From: an uncultured Corynebacterium sp.
Lineage (GTDB): Bacteria > Actinomycetota > Actinomycetes > Mycobacteriales > Mycobacteriaceae
Reading direction: 5' to 3'
Assembly: GCA_946223355.1 (NCBI GenBank)
Contig: CAMIPB010000001.1
Location: forward strand, 62,001-126,000
DNA length: 64,000 nucleotides
The notes beneath the pieces are model-generated. The model was not told where the DNA came from. It saw only the letters and a program-made list of their open reading frames with translations, and did not search any database. A program made the position numbers and the translations under genes. Positions within the stretch are counted from its first letter, which is position 1; the number at the start of each line of letters is the position of its first letter. Of this stretch, positions 17,958 through 26,907 are shown piece by piece.

Positions 17958-18398
17958 CTAAGCGGCCAACAACGGCTCCTCGCTGCCGTAGGCTACCTCA
18001 TCCACAAAGACTGCTACCTGTGCCACGAAATCACGGATCTCCCGCTCCGTGATTTGAACAGTTTGCCCATTCAATAACTTTGCCCGGGTACGGGAATACT
18101 TACTGAAGGCACTTGCCCACTCAGCCCCCTGCGCCCCCACCAGCGATAAGCGATCCCAGGCACTAGTAGGCAACCGCTTGCGTTTACCTACCGGGGACTG
18201 GGCTACACATGCACCAGCCGCCCGAAGAGCCGCTTGGTAGGCAGATTCAAAAGCCAAGTCAGCCTCTTCAGCGAAAAGATGCGCACGCGCATCATTCATC
18301 AATTGGTGTGCGCTTGCCAAAAAGCGCTTAGCCTTTGCCTCTTGACGATTAGTGGAGCGGGTGAAATTTTTGGTTGTGGCGGAGATTACTGCGGACAT
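17958..18398 (-). CDS. SAV_6107-type HEPN-like small protein
   Basis: 146 residues, mostly helical, with no membrane segment. The pattern AKRFLASAHQLMNDARAHL...ADLAFESAYQAALRAAGACV resembles the helical bundle of HEPN-type proteins annotated as SAV_6107 family in actinobacteria. The RNase motif (R-x4-6-H) typical of toxic HEPN proteins is not clearly present. A good AAGGGAG site precedes the ATG. No toxin or antitoxin partner is adjacent. Function unknown. Confidence 0.7.
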   Translation of the reverse strand: MSAVISATTKNFTRSTNRQEAKAKRFLASAHQLMNDARAHLFAEEADLAFESAYQAALRAAGACVAQSPVGKRKRLPTSAWDRLSLVGAQGAEWASAFSKYSRTRAKLLNGQTVQITEREIRDFVAQVAVFVDEVAYGSEEPLLAA

Positions 18399-18554
18399 AA
18401 TTTAACCCGCTCCCTTCTTTCTTATAACTTCAACTTCTTGATTCGCCTTTCACTTTAAGAAGCTTCCAGACATTCTTGCACCCAGTTTCGACCATTTGTT
18501 CGAAGCAATAGTTTTTGAGAAAATTTACTGCAAAAGTTCCGCAGCTCTGGTTGC

Positions 18555-19148
18555 ATGGAATGCGTGCCAGTAACTATTCGACGCCTATCCCCAGCCGAGT
18601 TCTGCATGCTTAGTGCCCAGTTGGTAGATATCTACATCGAGGCGATGAACTACCAGCCGGAGCAGTATCGCAACCGAGCCCAAGCTTGGTGCCGAGAATC
18701 GATGACGCCTGGTTTTACCGCTGTTCTGGCAGAAGATGATTCCGGCACTCTAGGGTTTGCCTACGGCTTTTTAGGTTCCCGGGAAACATGGTGGGACAAA
18801 CAGGTACGCCGTGGGTTTACTGAACGCGGTGGCGCTACTGAGCTACAAGAAAATGTGATGCGCAATTACTTCGAAGTAGCAGAAATTCATGTCTCCCCGC
18901 AGCAACAAGGCCGTGGAATAGGCCGAGAACTACTCACGACTCTCTTATGGAACCAGCCGGCGCGGCACGCTGTTCTGTCTACCCCCGAGGTGCCAGAAGA
19001 ATCCAATTCGGCGTTTGGCCTGTACCGCTCAATGGGCTTCTTCGACGTCTTGCGCAATCTGTCCTACCCTGCTGATTCCCGTACCTTTGCCATTCTAGGA
19101 CTGAGCTTACTCCCTAAGGCGCACACCACAGATACTGGTGACTCGTGA
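18555..19148 (+). CDS. GNAT-family N-acetyltransferase
   Basis: 197 residues. The acetyl-CoA-binding signature HVSPQQQGRGIGRELLTTLL (Q-x-x-G-x-G) lies near residues 115-135, with a typical C-terminal strand and GLYRSMGFF. The acceptor cannot be predicted. A GTG at 18567 is an alternative start. The gene is divergent from the HEPN-like gene. Its stop overlaps the GTG start proposed for the prenyl synthase by 11 bp, suggesting cotranscription. Confidence 0.85.
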   Translation: MECVPVTIRRLSPAEFCMLSAQLVDIYIEAMNYQPEQYRNRAQAWCRESMTPGFTAVLAEDDSGTLGFAYGFLGSRETWWDKQVRRGFTERGGATELQENVMRNYFEVAEIHVSPQQQGRGIGRELLTTLLWNQPARHAVLSTPEVPEESNSAFGLYRSMGFFDVLRNLSYPADSRTFAILGLSLLPKAHTTDTGDS

Positions 19149-20277
19149 TTCCCCAGGTATCCTCTATCATGTGATGAATCCTAGCTTCGAACCTTATCCT
19201 CGCTCTCTAGAATCTGTACCGGACATGGTCCAGGAAACTCTGGAACGTTTCTTCCTTGCTCGACGCGAGGCTATCGCGCAAATCGGAGCACCTGTAGCCA
19301 CCGCCATTGATCATCTGGAGGCCTTTGTCTTAGGTGGCGGAAAACGTATTCGCCCACTGTATGCGTGGGCAGGTTTTGTTGGCGCAGGCGGGCTTGAGTC
19401 TTCTCAAGAAAATCCAGCCTCCATGCTCCAGGCCGCTGCGTCTCTTGAGCTCATCCAAGCCTGTGCGCTCATTCATGATGACATTGTGGATGCCTCAGAC
19501 ACCCGGCGCGGTAATCCAACCGTGCACCGCGCCGTAGAGGCAGAGCACAGCCAGAAGCAACTGCAGGGTGATGCCGCGGCTTACGGTGAATCATCAGCTA
19601 TTTTAATTGGCGACATGGCACTCGTGTGGGCAGAAGATATGCTGCAAGACTCTGGGCTCAGCGCCGAGGCACTGCACAGGGCACGTGATGCGTGGCGTGG
19701 TATGCGCACCGAAGTTATCGGCGGACAACTGCTTGATATTGCATTAGAAGCCGAAGGATCTGAATCAGTCGAATTGGCCAATTCAGTTAATCGCTATAAA
19801 ACCGCCGCCTACACCATCGAGCGCCCGTTACACCTAGGAGCGCTAGTTGCAGACGCAGACGCGAAAACCATTGCTGCTTTTCGTGGATATGGCCGTGACA
19901 TAGGTATCGCATACCAGCTCCGCGACGATGAACTGGGCGTTTTTGGTGATCCATCAGTTACCGGAAAGCCTGCAGGCGACGATTTGCGGGAAGGCAAACG
20001 CACTGTGTTGTTCTCATTGGCGTTAGAAGCGATGGATACAAAGAACCCCGACGCTGCCAAGCTCTTGCGAGAAAACATCGGCGCGACTGATGACCCTGAG
20101 GTGATAGATGAAATTAAGGAGATCATCGCTGCATCTGGCGCGTTGGAAGAGATAGAACGCCGCATTTCTTCTTTGCGAGACTCTGGATTGGAATATCTCC
20201 ATGCAGCAGAGATTGATCCTCAGGTTACCCAGACATTGGAAATGCTTGCATTCAAATCTACGACACGCAGTAAGTAA
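19138..20277 (+). CDS. idsA: Polyprenyl (geranylgeranyl-type) diphosphate synthase
   Basis: All-E isoprenyl diphosphate synthase, 379 residues from this GTG. The first aspartate-rich motif is IHDDIVDASDTRRG, the second YQLRDDELGVFGD. The lysine/arginine motif GGGKRIRPL lies near residue 70. By position next to mptA it matches IdsA of C. glutamicum, which makes geranylgeranyl diphosphate for polyprenyl lipid carriers. The exact chain length cannot be read safely here. The true start may be the GTG/ATG at 19171/19174 (MNPSFEPYPR), because the first 12 residues are not family-like. Confidence 0.88.
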   Translation: MTRDSPGILYHVMNPSFEPYPRSLESVPDMVQETLERFFLARREAIAQIGAPVATAIDHLEAFVLGGGKRIRPLYAWAGFVGAGGLESSQENPASMLQAAASLELIQACALIHDDIVDASDTRRGNPTVHRAVEAEHSQKQLQGDAAAYGESSAILIGDMALVWAEDMLQDSGLSAEALHRARDAWRGMRTEVIGGQLLDIALEAEGSESVELANSVNRYKTAAYTIERPLHLGALVADADAKTIAAFRGYGRDIGIAYQLRDDELGVFGDPSVTGKPAGDDLREGKRTVLFSLALEAMDTKNPDAAKLLRENIGATDDPEVIDEIKEIIAASGALEEIERRISSLRDSGLEYLHAAEIDPQVTQTLEMLAFKSTTRSK

Positions 20278-20288
20278 GGTTTGGCCCC

Positions 20289-21809
20289 TTGGACGTTCAA
20301 CCGCAACATAAGTCACCGGCTTTAGCGTTTTTTGCTCAGCCACTCACTCTAGGGCTTATCGGCTCTGTGGTGTTGACTATTGCCTCCTACGGTGGTGGCG
20401 CTACGCGTAACCGGGGTGGTTTGCTTGAGTTGCTCAATATGAGTTTCCTGTCCTACGGACATGGCCGCAATGTCATGTTGTTGCTGTTTTGGGTGGGCAT
20501 GTTCTTGCTGGTTGCGGCTTGGATTCGTGCTGGTTTCCTGCAGTGTGTTTTAAAACAGGAACTTAATTGGCAAAAGATTCTTTTAGCGTGGCTGGCACCA
20601 CTGGTTTTTGCAGGTCCTTTAGCTTCAAGGGATGTCTACTCTTATCTCATGCAAGGAGCGATGGTTCGTGATGGTTTTGATCCATACTCCGAGGGAGCTG
20701 CAGCTAACCCTGGCCCCTACTTGCTGGAGGTATCGCACGACTGGCGTAACACCACCACTCCGTACGGACCGCTGCACTTGTGGATGGGCGAAGGCGTCAC
20801 GACGGCCGTGGGTAACCAAGTGGCGATGGGGGTTTTAGCTTATAAGCTGCTTTCCCTGCTTGGGTTCGTAGCCGTAGCATGGGCGGTGCCCAAGCTTGCC
20901 CGGAAATTGGGTGGTGATCCTCAGCTTGCGCTGTGGTTGTCTGTTGCTAACCCTGTGTTGATTCTCCATTTGGTGGGTGGCATGCACAACGAATCCATCA
21001 TGGTCGGTCTAGTCAGTATCGGTTTGGTGGGAATACTTCAGCGCAGTGTAGGGAAAGTAATCGGTGGTTTGGCGCTTATCGGTGCTGCTGTTGCGCTAAA
21101 AGCTACTGCTTTCATTGCAGTGCCTTTTGCTGTGTGGCTCATGATGCACCACCTAGCGCCTTCTGCGAGCTCCACTCTTGCGAAGAAAATAGGTGCGTTT
21201 CTTCTTTCCGGCTTCATCGCAGTCTCGGTCAACGTAGCTGTAGTTGCTGGAATTACATGGCTTTCTGGCTCGTCTTGGGGTTGGATATCAGAGATTTCTG
21301 GCAACTCAAAAGTTATCAACCCGCTTGCAATTCCTACACTGATTACGGACACAGTAGTCCCGGTAGCCAAAATCTTTGCTCCGGACTTCTCCTACAACGC
21401 AACACTGGAATTCCTCCGCGGCGTTTTTACAGTTTTCATGCTGGTTGGCTTGGTCGCTGTCTGGTGGCTCTACCGGCACAATCCACGCCGTAATATCGCC
21501 GGCACAGCGTTGGCCTACCAAGTTGCGTTCTTGTTCAATTCAGTTACTTTGCCGTGGTACTACGCCTCTGTATTGACACTTGTGGGAGTTTTCCAACCCA
21601 GCGACTTGGTTAAACGCCTCGCCACCGGCGGAACTGTGTTCCTAGCGTTAGCTTTTTCGGGAGATGGAAACCATCAGCTCTACGCATCGTGGTGGGTTAT
21701 CGCCACCATTGCGCTCGGCTGGTGGGCTGCAGAGAAAATCTTTCCATCTCGCGGTCAGGCGCTAGATCGAGACCAATCTAAAACGCCATCGCCTGTGCGC
21801 GCCGAATAA
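20289..21809 (+). CDS. mptA: Alpha-(1->6)-mannopyranosyltransferase MptA (GT-C membrane enzyme)
   Basis: 506-residue polytopic glycosyltransferase with about 12 membrane segments. The GT-C-type acidic motif is in the first extracytoplasmic loop (GPLASRDVYSYLMQG). Downstream are DPYSEG and the conserved TTPYGPLHLWMGEG. In Corynebacteriales MptA extends the alpha-1,6-mannan core of lipomannan, using polyprenyl-phosphate mannose. The TTG start lies 12 bp after the prenyl synthase stop codon, so carrier supply and carrier use are probably cotranscribed. Its last 32 bp overlap the convergent Rv2175c-like gene. Confidence 0.9.
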   Translation: MDVQPQHKSPALAFFAQPLTLGLIGSVVLTIASYGGGATRNRGGLLELLNMSFLSYGHGRNVMLLLFWVGMFLLVAAWIRAGFLQCVLKQELNWQKILLAWLAPLVFAGPLASRDVYSYLMQGAMVRDGFDPYSEGAAANPGPYLLEVSHDWRNTTTPYGPLHLWMGEGVTTAVGNQVAMGVLAYKLLSLLGFVAVAWAVPKLARKLGGDPQLALWLSVANPVLILHLVGGMHNESIMVGLVSIGLVGILQRSVGKVIGGLALIGAAVALKATAFIAVPFAVWLMMHHLAPSASSTLAKKIGAFLLSGFIAVSVNVAVVAGITWLSGSSWGWISEISGNSKVINPLAIPTLITDTVVPVAKIFAPDFSYNATLEFLRGVFTVFMLVGLVAVWWLYRHNPRRNIAGTALAYQVAFLFNSVTLPWYYASVLTLVGVFQPSDLVKRLATGGTVFLALAFSGDGNHQLYASWWVIATIALGWWAAEKIFPSRGQALDRDQSKTPSPVRAE

Positions 21810-22155
21810 CCTCACGAGCGAGGTGGCCCTGGAGGCCATCGATAGGACGGCCTGGCAAAGACTCGTCCTCGGTAAACAGAAACCGGAAGATCGCCTCGTC
21901 GTCGTAGCCGCCATCGGTGAGCACCGTGATTGCGCCAGAAACGAACTTGTTTACAGCTTCTTTCTCGTTGAAGAAGGCCACCGGTACATGGCGCACGCCG
22001 TCGATAGGCCAAGCTAGAAATTTGCGAGCGTTGAGAAGATCGTGCACCCGAGTGATTACAATTCCAAGCTTGTCTGCTACTTGGGGCAAGGTCAGCAGTT
22101 CTTCATTCTGGAGGAGTTGTTCAACAGTTTGAGAGTCATTTTGTGGTGTATTCAC
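21778..22155 (-). CDS. Rv2175c-like winged-helix DNA-binding protein
   Basis: 125 residues from the GTG at 22153-22155 (MNTPQNDSQTVEQLL); a GTG 9 bp upstream sits on the AAGGTGGG ribosome site and is less likely. A helix-turn-helix-like stretch is visible (LTLPQVADKLGIVITRVHDLL). The C-terminal half (VPVAFF...AIFRFLFTEDESLPGRPIDGLQG) matches the mycobacterial Rv2175c family. In M. tuberculosis Rv2175c binds DNA and is phosphorylated by PknL. Here the gene is divergent from pknL with about 50 bp between starts, the same pairing. Confidence 0.82.
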   Translation of the reverse strand: MNTPQNDSQTVEQLLQNEELLTLPQVADKLGIVITRVHDLLNARKFLAWPIDGVRHVPVAFFNEKEAVNKFVSGAITVLTDGGYDDEAIFRFLFTEDESLPGRPIDGLQGHLAREVIRRAQAMAF

Positions 22156-22173
22156 GACACCCACCTTAATGGT

Positions 22174-22204
22174 TTGGCAATCGAATGCGCTTTTCGACCA
22201 TACT
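22174..22204 (+). promoter_or_regulatory. Putative leaderless promoter of pknL
   Basis: TTGGCA (22174-22179) and CATACT (22199-22204) with a 19-bp spacer. The -10 ends 7 bp before the pknL ATG at 22212, so transcription would start at or next to the A of ATG. There is no Shine-Dalgarno sequence, which fits a leaderless transcript. The region also contains the start of the divergent Rv2175c-like gene. Confidence 0.45.
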
Positions 22205-22211
22205 GGTAGCT

Positions 22212-23576
22212 ATGTCTGATTACTCCGCGAGCCGTCAACGCTCCGTTAATTCAGTAGGTCACGTGTTGGATGGCCGCTACCGAATTGACCACCCGATCGC
22301 TCGCGGCGGAATGTCAACAGTTTATCGGTGTGTAGATGAACGCCTGGGTAGGCCCGTTGCCGCGAAAGTGATGGCAGAACGCTACGTGGATGATCCGGTG
22401 TTCATCAACCGATTTAAGCGTGAGGCACGCGCGATGGCGCAGCTCAGCCACCCCAACCTAGTCAATGTTTATGACTTTTCTGTTTCTGGACCGGATGTCT
22501 TCCTCATCATGGAGCTCATCACTGGGGGTACGCTGCGGGAGCTACTCGCTGAGCGCGGACCAATGCCCCCTCACGCCGCAACCGCGGTCATGCGCGCTGT
22601 ATTGACTGGCTTGTCCATCGTTCACGCGCGCGGCTTAGTCCATCGTGATATTAAACCGGACAACATTTTAATCGATGGAGATCACCGGGTAAAACTTGCC
22701 GATTTCGGTCTCATCCGTGCAACGAGTGCTAGCCGACATTCGACAGATTCCATTGTGGGCACCGTGGCATATATTTCACCTGAGCAAGTCTCTGGTGATG
22801 AAGTCACCCCGGCCAGCGACGTCTATTCTGCGGGAATCGTACTGTTTGAGCTTCTCACCGGTACTACACCGTTCAAAGGTGATACTCCCCTTGCCCATGC
22901 TACGGCTCGGCTTGATGCTGATGTCCCAGCACCTTCTGATCGCATCGGGGGCGTCCCCAAGCTTTTCGACGAGCTCGTGGCTTCTGCAACTGCAAAAAAT
23001 CCCGCGGATCGGTTCGAGGACGCAGGCCAGTTTCTCGCTGCACTGGACGATGTAGCCAGCGCACTCGAGCTACCTGCTTTCACCGTGCCGGTACCGACAA
23101 ATTCCGCTGCGGCCCGAACAGCTGCCGTCCCTACTGACCTCCCGCCAATTGGCACAGCAACAACGGAATTAAACGTTGCTGAACCGCCGTCTTCTGCCAC
23201 CAACAACGAAGCACCGTATGCGCAGGGAATCAATGAGACCAAGGTCCTAAGTTTCGAATCACCTGGCCCACCTGCTCCTGCGCCAGCGCCAATGCCAGAA
23301 ACACGGCAGATGCCGCAGCCAGCTCCTGCGTATCCTCAGGTGCAGCAGCCTATTCCAGCACCTATTCCAGCGGCTGTTCCAGCACAGCCTCAGGCCCAAG
23401 CGTCGCCACCTCAAACGGCTGTAGAAGAGCCAGCGGAGAAGGTCTATAGCAACCGCTCAGGGATTGCCTTGTTCCTTTTCCTGGTACTCGTCATCGCTTT
23501 GGCAGTTGCCGTCGCGGTGATGGGCTGGTGGTTCGGTTCCGGCGCTTATGGCGGAACCCCTACACTTTTCCGCTAA
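22212..23576 (+). CDS. pknL: Serine/threonine protein kinase PknL
   Basis: 454-residue transmembrane Hanks-type kinase. Kinase domain about residues 20-285: glycine loop IARGGMSTVYRC, catalytic Lys in AAKVMAE, catalytic loop VHRDIKPDN, DFGLIRAT, then GTVAYISPEQ. A Pro/Ala/Gln-rich juxtamembrane linker follows. One membrane segment (ALFLFLVLVIALAVAVAVMGWWF) ends only about a dozen residues before the C-terminus, so there is no extracellular PASTA sensor, as in mycobacterial PknL. The start MSDYSASR was chosen over an ATG 27 bp upstream because the promoter lies between them. Confidence 0.92.
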   Translation: MSDYSASRQRSVNSVGHVLDGRYRIDHPIARGGMSTVYRCVDERLGRPVAAKVMAERYVDDPVFINRFKREARAMAQLSHPNLVNVYDFSVSGPDVFLIMELITGGTLRELLAERGPMPPHAATAVMRAVLTGLSIVHARGLVHRDIKPDNILIDGDHRVKLADFGLIRATSASRHSTDSIVGTVAYISPEQVSGDEVTPASDVYSAGIVLFELLTGTTPFKGDTPLAHATARLDADVPAPSDRIGGVPKLFDELVASATAKNPADRFEDAGQFLAALDDVASALELPAFTVPVPTNSAAARTAAVPTDLPPIGTATTELNVAEPPSSATNNEAPYAQGINETKVLSFESPGPPAPAPAPMPETRQMPQPAPAYPQVQQPIPAPIPAAVPAQPQAQASPPQTAVEEPAEKVYSNRSGIALFLFLVLVIALAVAVAVMGWWFGSGAYGGTPTLFR

Positions 23577-23601
23577 CTACTATGTGTCCTGTGCTAGTTT
23601 G

Positions 23602-24990
23602 CTAGTTCCGGAGCATTTCTGCGACTAGGAATGCCAACTCGAGCGATTGCTGGGTATTTAAGCGTGGGTCACACGCGGATTCGTAACGTCCAGGTAGATC
23701 AACGTCCGTGATGTCTTCTGCACCGCCGAGGCACTCAGTGACATCTTCGCCAGTGAACTCTAGGTGGATACCACCTGGATGGGTGCCCAGTTCGCGGTGG
23801 ACTTCAAAGAATCCCTGTACTTCGTCCACGACCTTGTCAAAGTGCCGGGTCTTGTATCCGTTAGATGACGTAAAGGTGTTTCCGTGCATTGGGTCTGATT
23901 GCCAGATAACTTTATGCCCGGACTCTTCCACTGCTTCGATGACGGGTGGGAGGACGGTGCGTACTTTGTCGTGTCCCATGCGCGCCACCATGGTGAGACG
24001 GCCTGGCTCGCGGTTGGGATCCAGAACTTCTGCGTAGCGCACTGCTTCGGCTGGGGTGATGCCGGGACCAATCTTGATTCCCAGCGGGTTGCCGATCAAT
24101 GCGCCGAAGTGCACGTGGAAGTCATCGATTCCGCGCGTGCGCTCGCCGATCCACAATTGGTGGGCAGAGAGGTCAAACAGCTTCGTCGTGCCAAATTCAT
24201 CCTGACCAAGGCGCAACATTCCACGCTCATAATCCACCAACAATGCTTCGTGTGAGCAGTAGATAGTGGAACTACGCAATGCCTCGTCAGAAACACCACA
24301 CGCATCCATGAAGTTCAACGCATTTTCAATTTCTCTCGCCAGCGCTTCATACCGGGCACCTGCACGAGAGTTGGCCACGAATTCACGGTTCCACTCATGC
24401 AACTTGTAGAGGTCAGCTGTTCCGGACGTGGTGAGCGCGCGCACAAGCCCCATCGTTGCTGAGGAGTTTGCGTACGCACGAATCATGCGGGACGGATCTG
24501 GAGTACGCGCGGTGTTCGTCGGATCAACGCCGTTTACAATGTCGCCACGGTAATTAGGCAAACCGTTAGCATCTACATCGGAGGAACGAGGTTTCGCGTA
24601 TTGTCCCGCAATACGGGCGAGCTTCACCACAGGAGTGGATGCGCCGTAAGTCAGCACTGCTGCCATCTGGAGCAATGTTTTCACATTGGCGCGAATGTGC
24701 GGCTCGGTGTTGGACTCAAAGGTCTCAGCGCAATCACCGCCTTGAAGTAAGAAGGCCTTGCCATTAGCGACGTCGGCAAGCTTTTGACGCAATAAGTTGA
24801 TTTCTGGAGGCACCACAATAGGTGGTACGGACTCCAAAATCTTGCGCACGTTATCAGCAGTGGCCTGGTCCCACCTAGGCTGTTGCTTGGCAGGACGAGA
24901 AATTACATCCTGAAACTGCTCGTTAATTCCCTCTGGCAGGGGCGGCAGATCCGGGAGAACTTCTTTATCGATGTCAATCGTCCAACTCAT
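23602..24990 (-). CDS. aroG: Class II 3-deoxy-D-arabino-heptulosonate-7-phosphate synthase
   Basis: First enzyme of the shikimate pathway, condensing PEP and erythrose-4-phosphate. 462 residues from MSWTIDIDKEV. Type II signatures: PPIVVPPEI, FLLQGGDCAETFE, RIAGQYAKPRSSD, GIKIGPGITPAEAVRY and GGIHLEFTGEDVTECLGG. Actinobacterial enzymes of this class associate with a small chorismate mutase for feedback control; none is encoded nearby. A TTTAAT hexamer ends 6 bp before the ATG and there is no ribosome site, so the message is probably leaderless. Convergent with pknL, 25 bp between stops. Confidence 0.95.
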   Translation of the reverse strand: MSWTIDIDKEVLPDLPPLPEGINEQFQDVISRPAKQQPRWDQATADNVRKILESVPPIVVPPEINLLRQKLADVANGKAFLLQGGDCAETFESNTEPHIRANVKTLLQMAAVLTYGASTPVVKLARIAGQYAKPRSSDVDANGLPNYRGDIVNGVDPTNTARTPDPSRMIRAYANSSATMGLVRALTTSGTADLYKLHEWNREFVANSRAGARYEALAREIENALNFMDACGVSDEALRSSTIYCSHEALLVDYERGMLRLGQDEFGTTKLFDLSAHQLWIGERTRGIDDFHVHFGALIGNPLGIKIGPGITPAEAVRYAEVLDPNREPGRLTMVARMGHDKVRTVLPPVIEAVEESGHKVIWQSDPMHGNTFTSSNGYKTRHFDKVVDEVQGFFEVHRELGTHPGGIHLEFTGEDVTECLGGAEDITDVDLPGRYESACDPRLNTQQSLELAFLVAEMLRN

Positions 24991-25055
24991 TGCCCCATTA
25001 AAGCACGTCACAGCGTTTCATGAGTAGTTTGAGGGACACGACACATTACAGATAG

Positions 25056-26318
25056 CTAAATTCGGATGGCGTTGTCTTCAAATTTCGAATCCAGACGATG
25101 CCTAGCGTGCTGTGCTGCGCGGCGAGCCGCATGACGAATCTTTTTACGTTGAACTCGCTTTTCCTGGGTCCCGTCTGCATGATCTTCGAGCGCGACGAGG
25201 CGTGGCGGCGTGAGCACCCAGCCTAATACTGGAAGCTTTCCAATTGCCCACAACAAGAAAGATCCAATCGTACAGGCTCCTACTCCCCACAGCACCCAAA
25301 ATAGCGGTGATTCCAGCGGCCATGCGCCACCTTGGACGACCTCGGCCCCCATGTGGAATTTGGGGACTCCCAAGAGTAGAGACAGCGCGATCGGGTGCGA
25401 AAGGTAGATAGGAAGCGTGTTGCGGCCCAGGAACTGCAGGAACGCCGACAACGGTTTTATAAGCGATAACAGCAAGACGAAGGCGATAGCCATCGGAAGA
25501 GATAAAAATTGCTGCAAAGTTTTGATCAACACGAGTAGCTCAACATCGACTAAATGATCCGCATTCGGGAGTGGCCATTGCATTGTTTGCAGCCCTTCCA
25601 GCCCATCCCACCACTGTCGCAGTTGCAATCCTGTCACATACAACAGGCTCGCAATCCCTACATAAACAAGGCCATGCCATGACTTGTGAATCCTGGTTAA
25701 GCGTTGCACATAGCGGGTAATTACATCGCGATACAGTGCGCCAAACAAGAAGATAGGCAAATACATCAGCATCTTGGCAATCATGTGGAAGTCCTCATAC
25801 CGGGGCAAAAATCCCAGAGGGACCACAATGCTTAGCGCAATAGCTAGTGGCCGTGGCAGAAATTTGAGAAACCACAGTGCAATATTAAATGCCGCTAATG
25901 CGTACAGAAACCACCCCATGTTATGGGCGCGGAGCGTTGCATCCCACACCGCACTCCATGTAATTAATGGCTCGGCGGCGGCAATGTGATAATTGTAATT
26001 GCGCGCAAACAGCTGGGCTGGAACCCAAAATAGGTACGGGATCAGAAAGAACCACAAACGCTTCAAGAACAGCTGTGATAGGGATTGCCGCAGAACTTTG
26101 ACGGAGAAATAGCCGCTTACTAAAAAGAACAAAGGCATGCGCAGCGGTAGGAAAAAATCATTGGTTACTGCAAGTGGTTCCATCAACCGGGCATCGGGCA
26201 CTACCAACGTGACGTGAAGCAAAACCACACCGAGGATGGACAGACCTTTGGCTACATCTGGCCATGCTAGGCGCCTTTTCTCCGGCGCAACATGGCCAAT
26301 GACCACCGATTGCTTCAC
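25056..26318 (-). CDS. Acyltransferase-3 family membrane protein (paralogue A)
   Basis: 420-residue polytopic protein with about ten membrane segments. It starts RRLAWPDVAKGLSILGVVLLHVTLVVPD, the family-typical first helix with the conserved His thought to take part in acyl transfer. Later blocks RMPLFFLVSGYF and GRNTLPIYLSHPIAL are also typical. The C-terminus is basic and cytoplasmic. Family members acylate sugars or lipids at the membrane; the substrate here is unknown. It is clearly paralogous to the gene at 26,908-28,101, and the two flank an exoribonuclease gene. Confidence 0.8.
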   Translation of the reverse strand: MKQSVVIGHVAPEKRRLAWPDVAKGLSILGVVLLHVTLVVPDARLMEPLAVTNDFFLPLRMPLFFLVSGYFSVKVLRQSLSQLFLKRLWFFLIPYLFWVPAQLFARNYNYHIAAAEPLITWSAVWDATLRAHNMGWFLYALAAFNIALWFLKFLPRPLAIALSIVVPLGFLPRYEDFHMIAKMLMYLPIFLFGALYRDVITRYVQRLTRIHKSWHGLVYVGIASLLYVTGLQLRQWWDGLEGLQTMQWPLPNADHLVDVELLVLIKTLQQFLSLPMAIAFVLLLSLIKPLSAFLQFLGRNTLPIYLSHPIALSLLLGVPKFHMGAEVVQGGAWPLESPLFWVLWGVGACTIGSFLLWAIGKLPVLGWVLTPPRLVALEDHADGTQEKRVQRKKIRHAARRAAQHARHRLDSKFEDNAIRI

Positions 26319-26380
26319 GGCTACTCATGCACTTTCTTTAGTTCTAGCTACATCTTAGACAACCGAATTATCGCACAGGC

Positions 26381-26896
26381 TTATCTTGGCTGCGCCACTT
26401 GATTAGTTTTATCCAGTGGAAGCTTGGACATGCACACGTTAAATTTGGCTACGTTGTGCCGTGCGTCCACTAAAGCATCGTGGTTACCTGCAGGAACATC
26501 AGGCAATGTGGGTTTTCCTGCCATTTCCCAGTACTGCTTGAGTTCATGGGTGAAGCGAGGAAAATTCCGAGGAAGATCGGACATGTCGCCCCACAGCTGT
26601 GCCAACACCACGTGGTCATAACCGCCAACCCAAGCCCAAAGCTCAGGTTTCTGGCCGTCTTTGGTTAAGAAATCAAAAAGTTCTTTCCGGATTGTCTCGG
26701 AGCTTTTCCATGCTTCGTTTTGTGGGGACGGTAATTTATCGAGGACGTTTTCCCTCACCCACTGGTTGGCGCGGGTGCCGTTGAAGTCCGTTGACACTGC
26801 GTAGTACTCTCGGCCGTCCTCAGCTACTACTCCGATGGACACCAGCTCAATGGTGGTTCCATCTTCGATGAATTCAGTGTCATAGAAATAGCGCAC
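26381..26896 (-). CDS. Rv2179c-like 3'-5' exoribonuclease (DEDDh family)
   Basis: 171 residues. The DEDD catalytic layout is visible: YDTEF at residues 5-9, an Asp in WAWVGGYDHVVLAQL near residue 95, and the HDALVDARHN block near residue 143 with the DEDDh histidine. Mycobacterial Rv2179c, a neighbour of aroG, has the same motif set and acts on RNA 3' overhangs. The GTG start lies 11 bp after the stop of the upstream acyltransferase. The enzyme has no obvious link to its acyltransferase neighbours; the pairing looks like operon packing. Confidence 0.85.
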   Translation of the reverse strand: MRYFYDTEFIEDGTTIELVSIGVVAEDGREYYAVSTDFNGTRANQWVRENVLDKLPSPQNEAWKSSETIRKELFDFLTKDGQKPELWAWVGGYDHVVLAQLWGDMSDLPRNFPRFTHELKQYWEMAGKPTLPDVPAGNHDALVDARHNVAKFNVCMSKLPLDKTNQVAQPR

Positions 26897-26907
26897 GTTA
26901 ATTAAGC

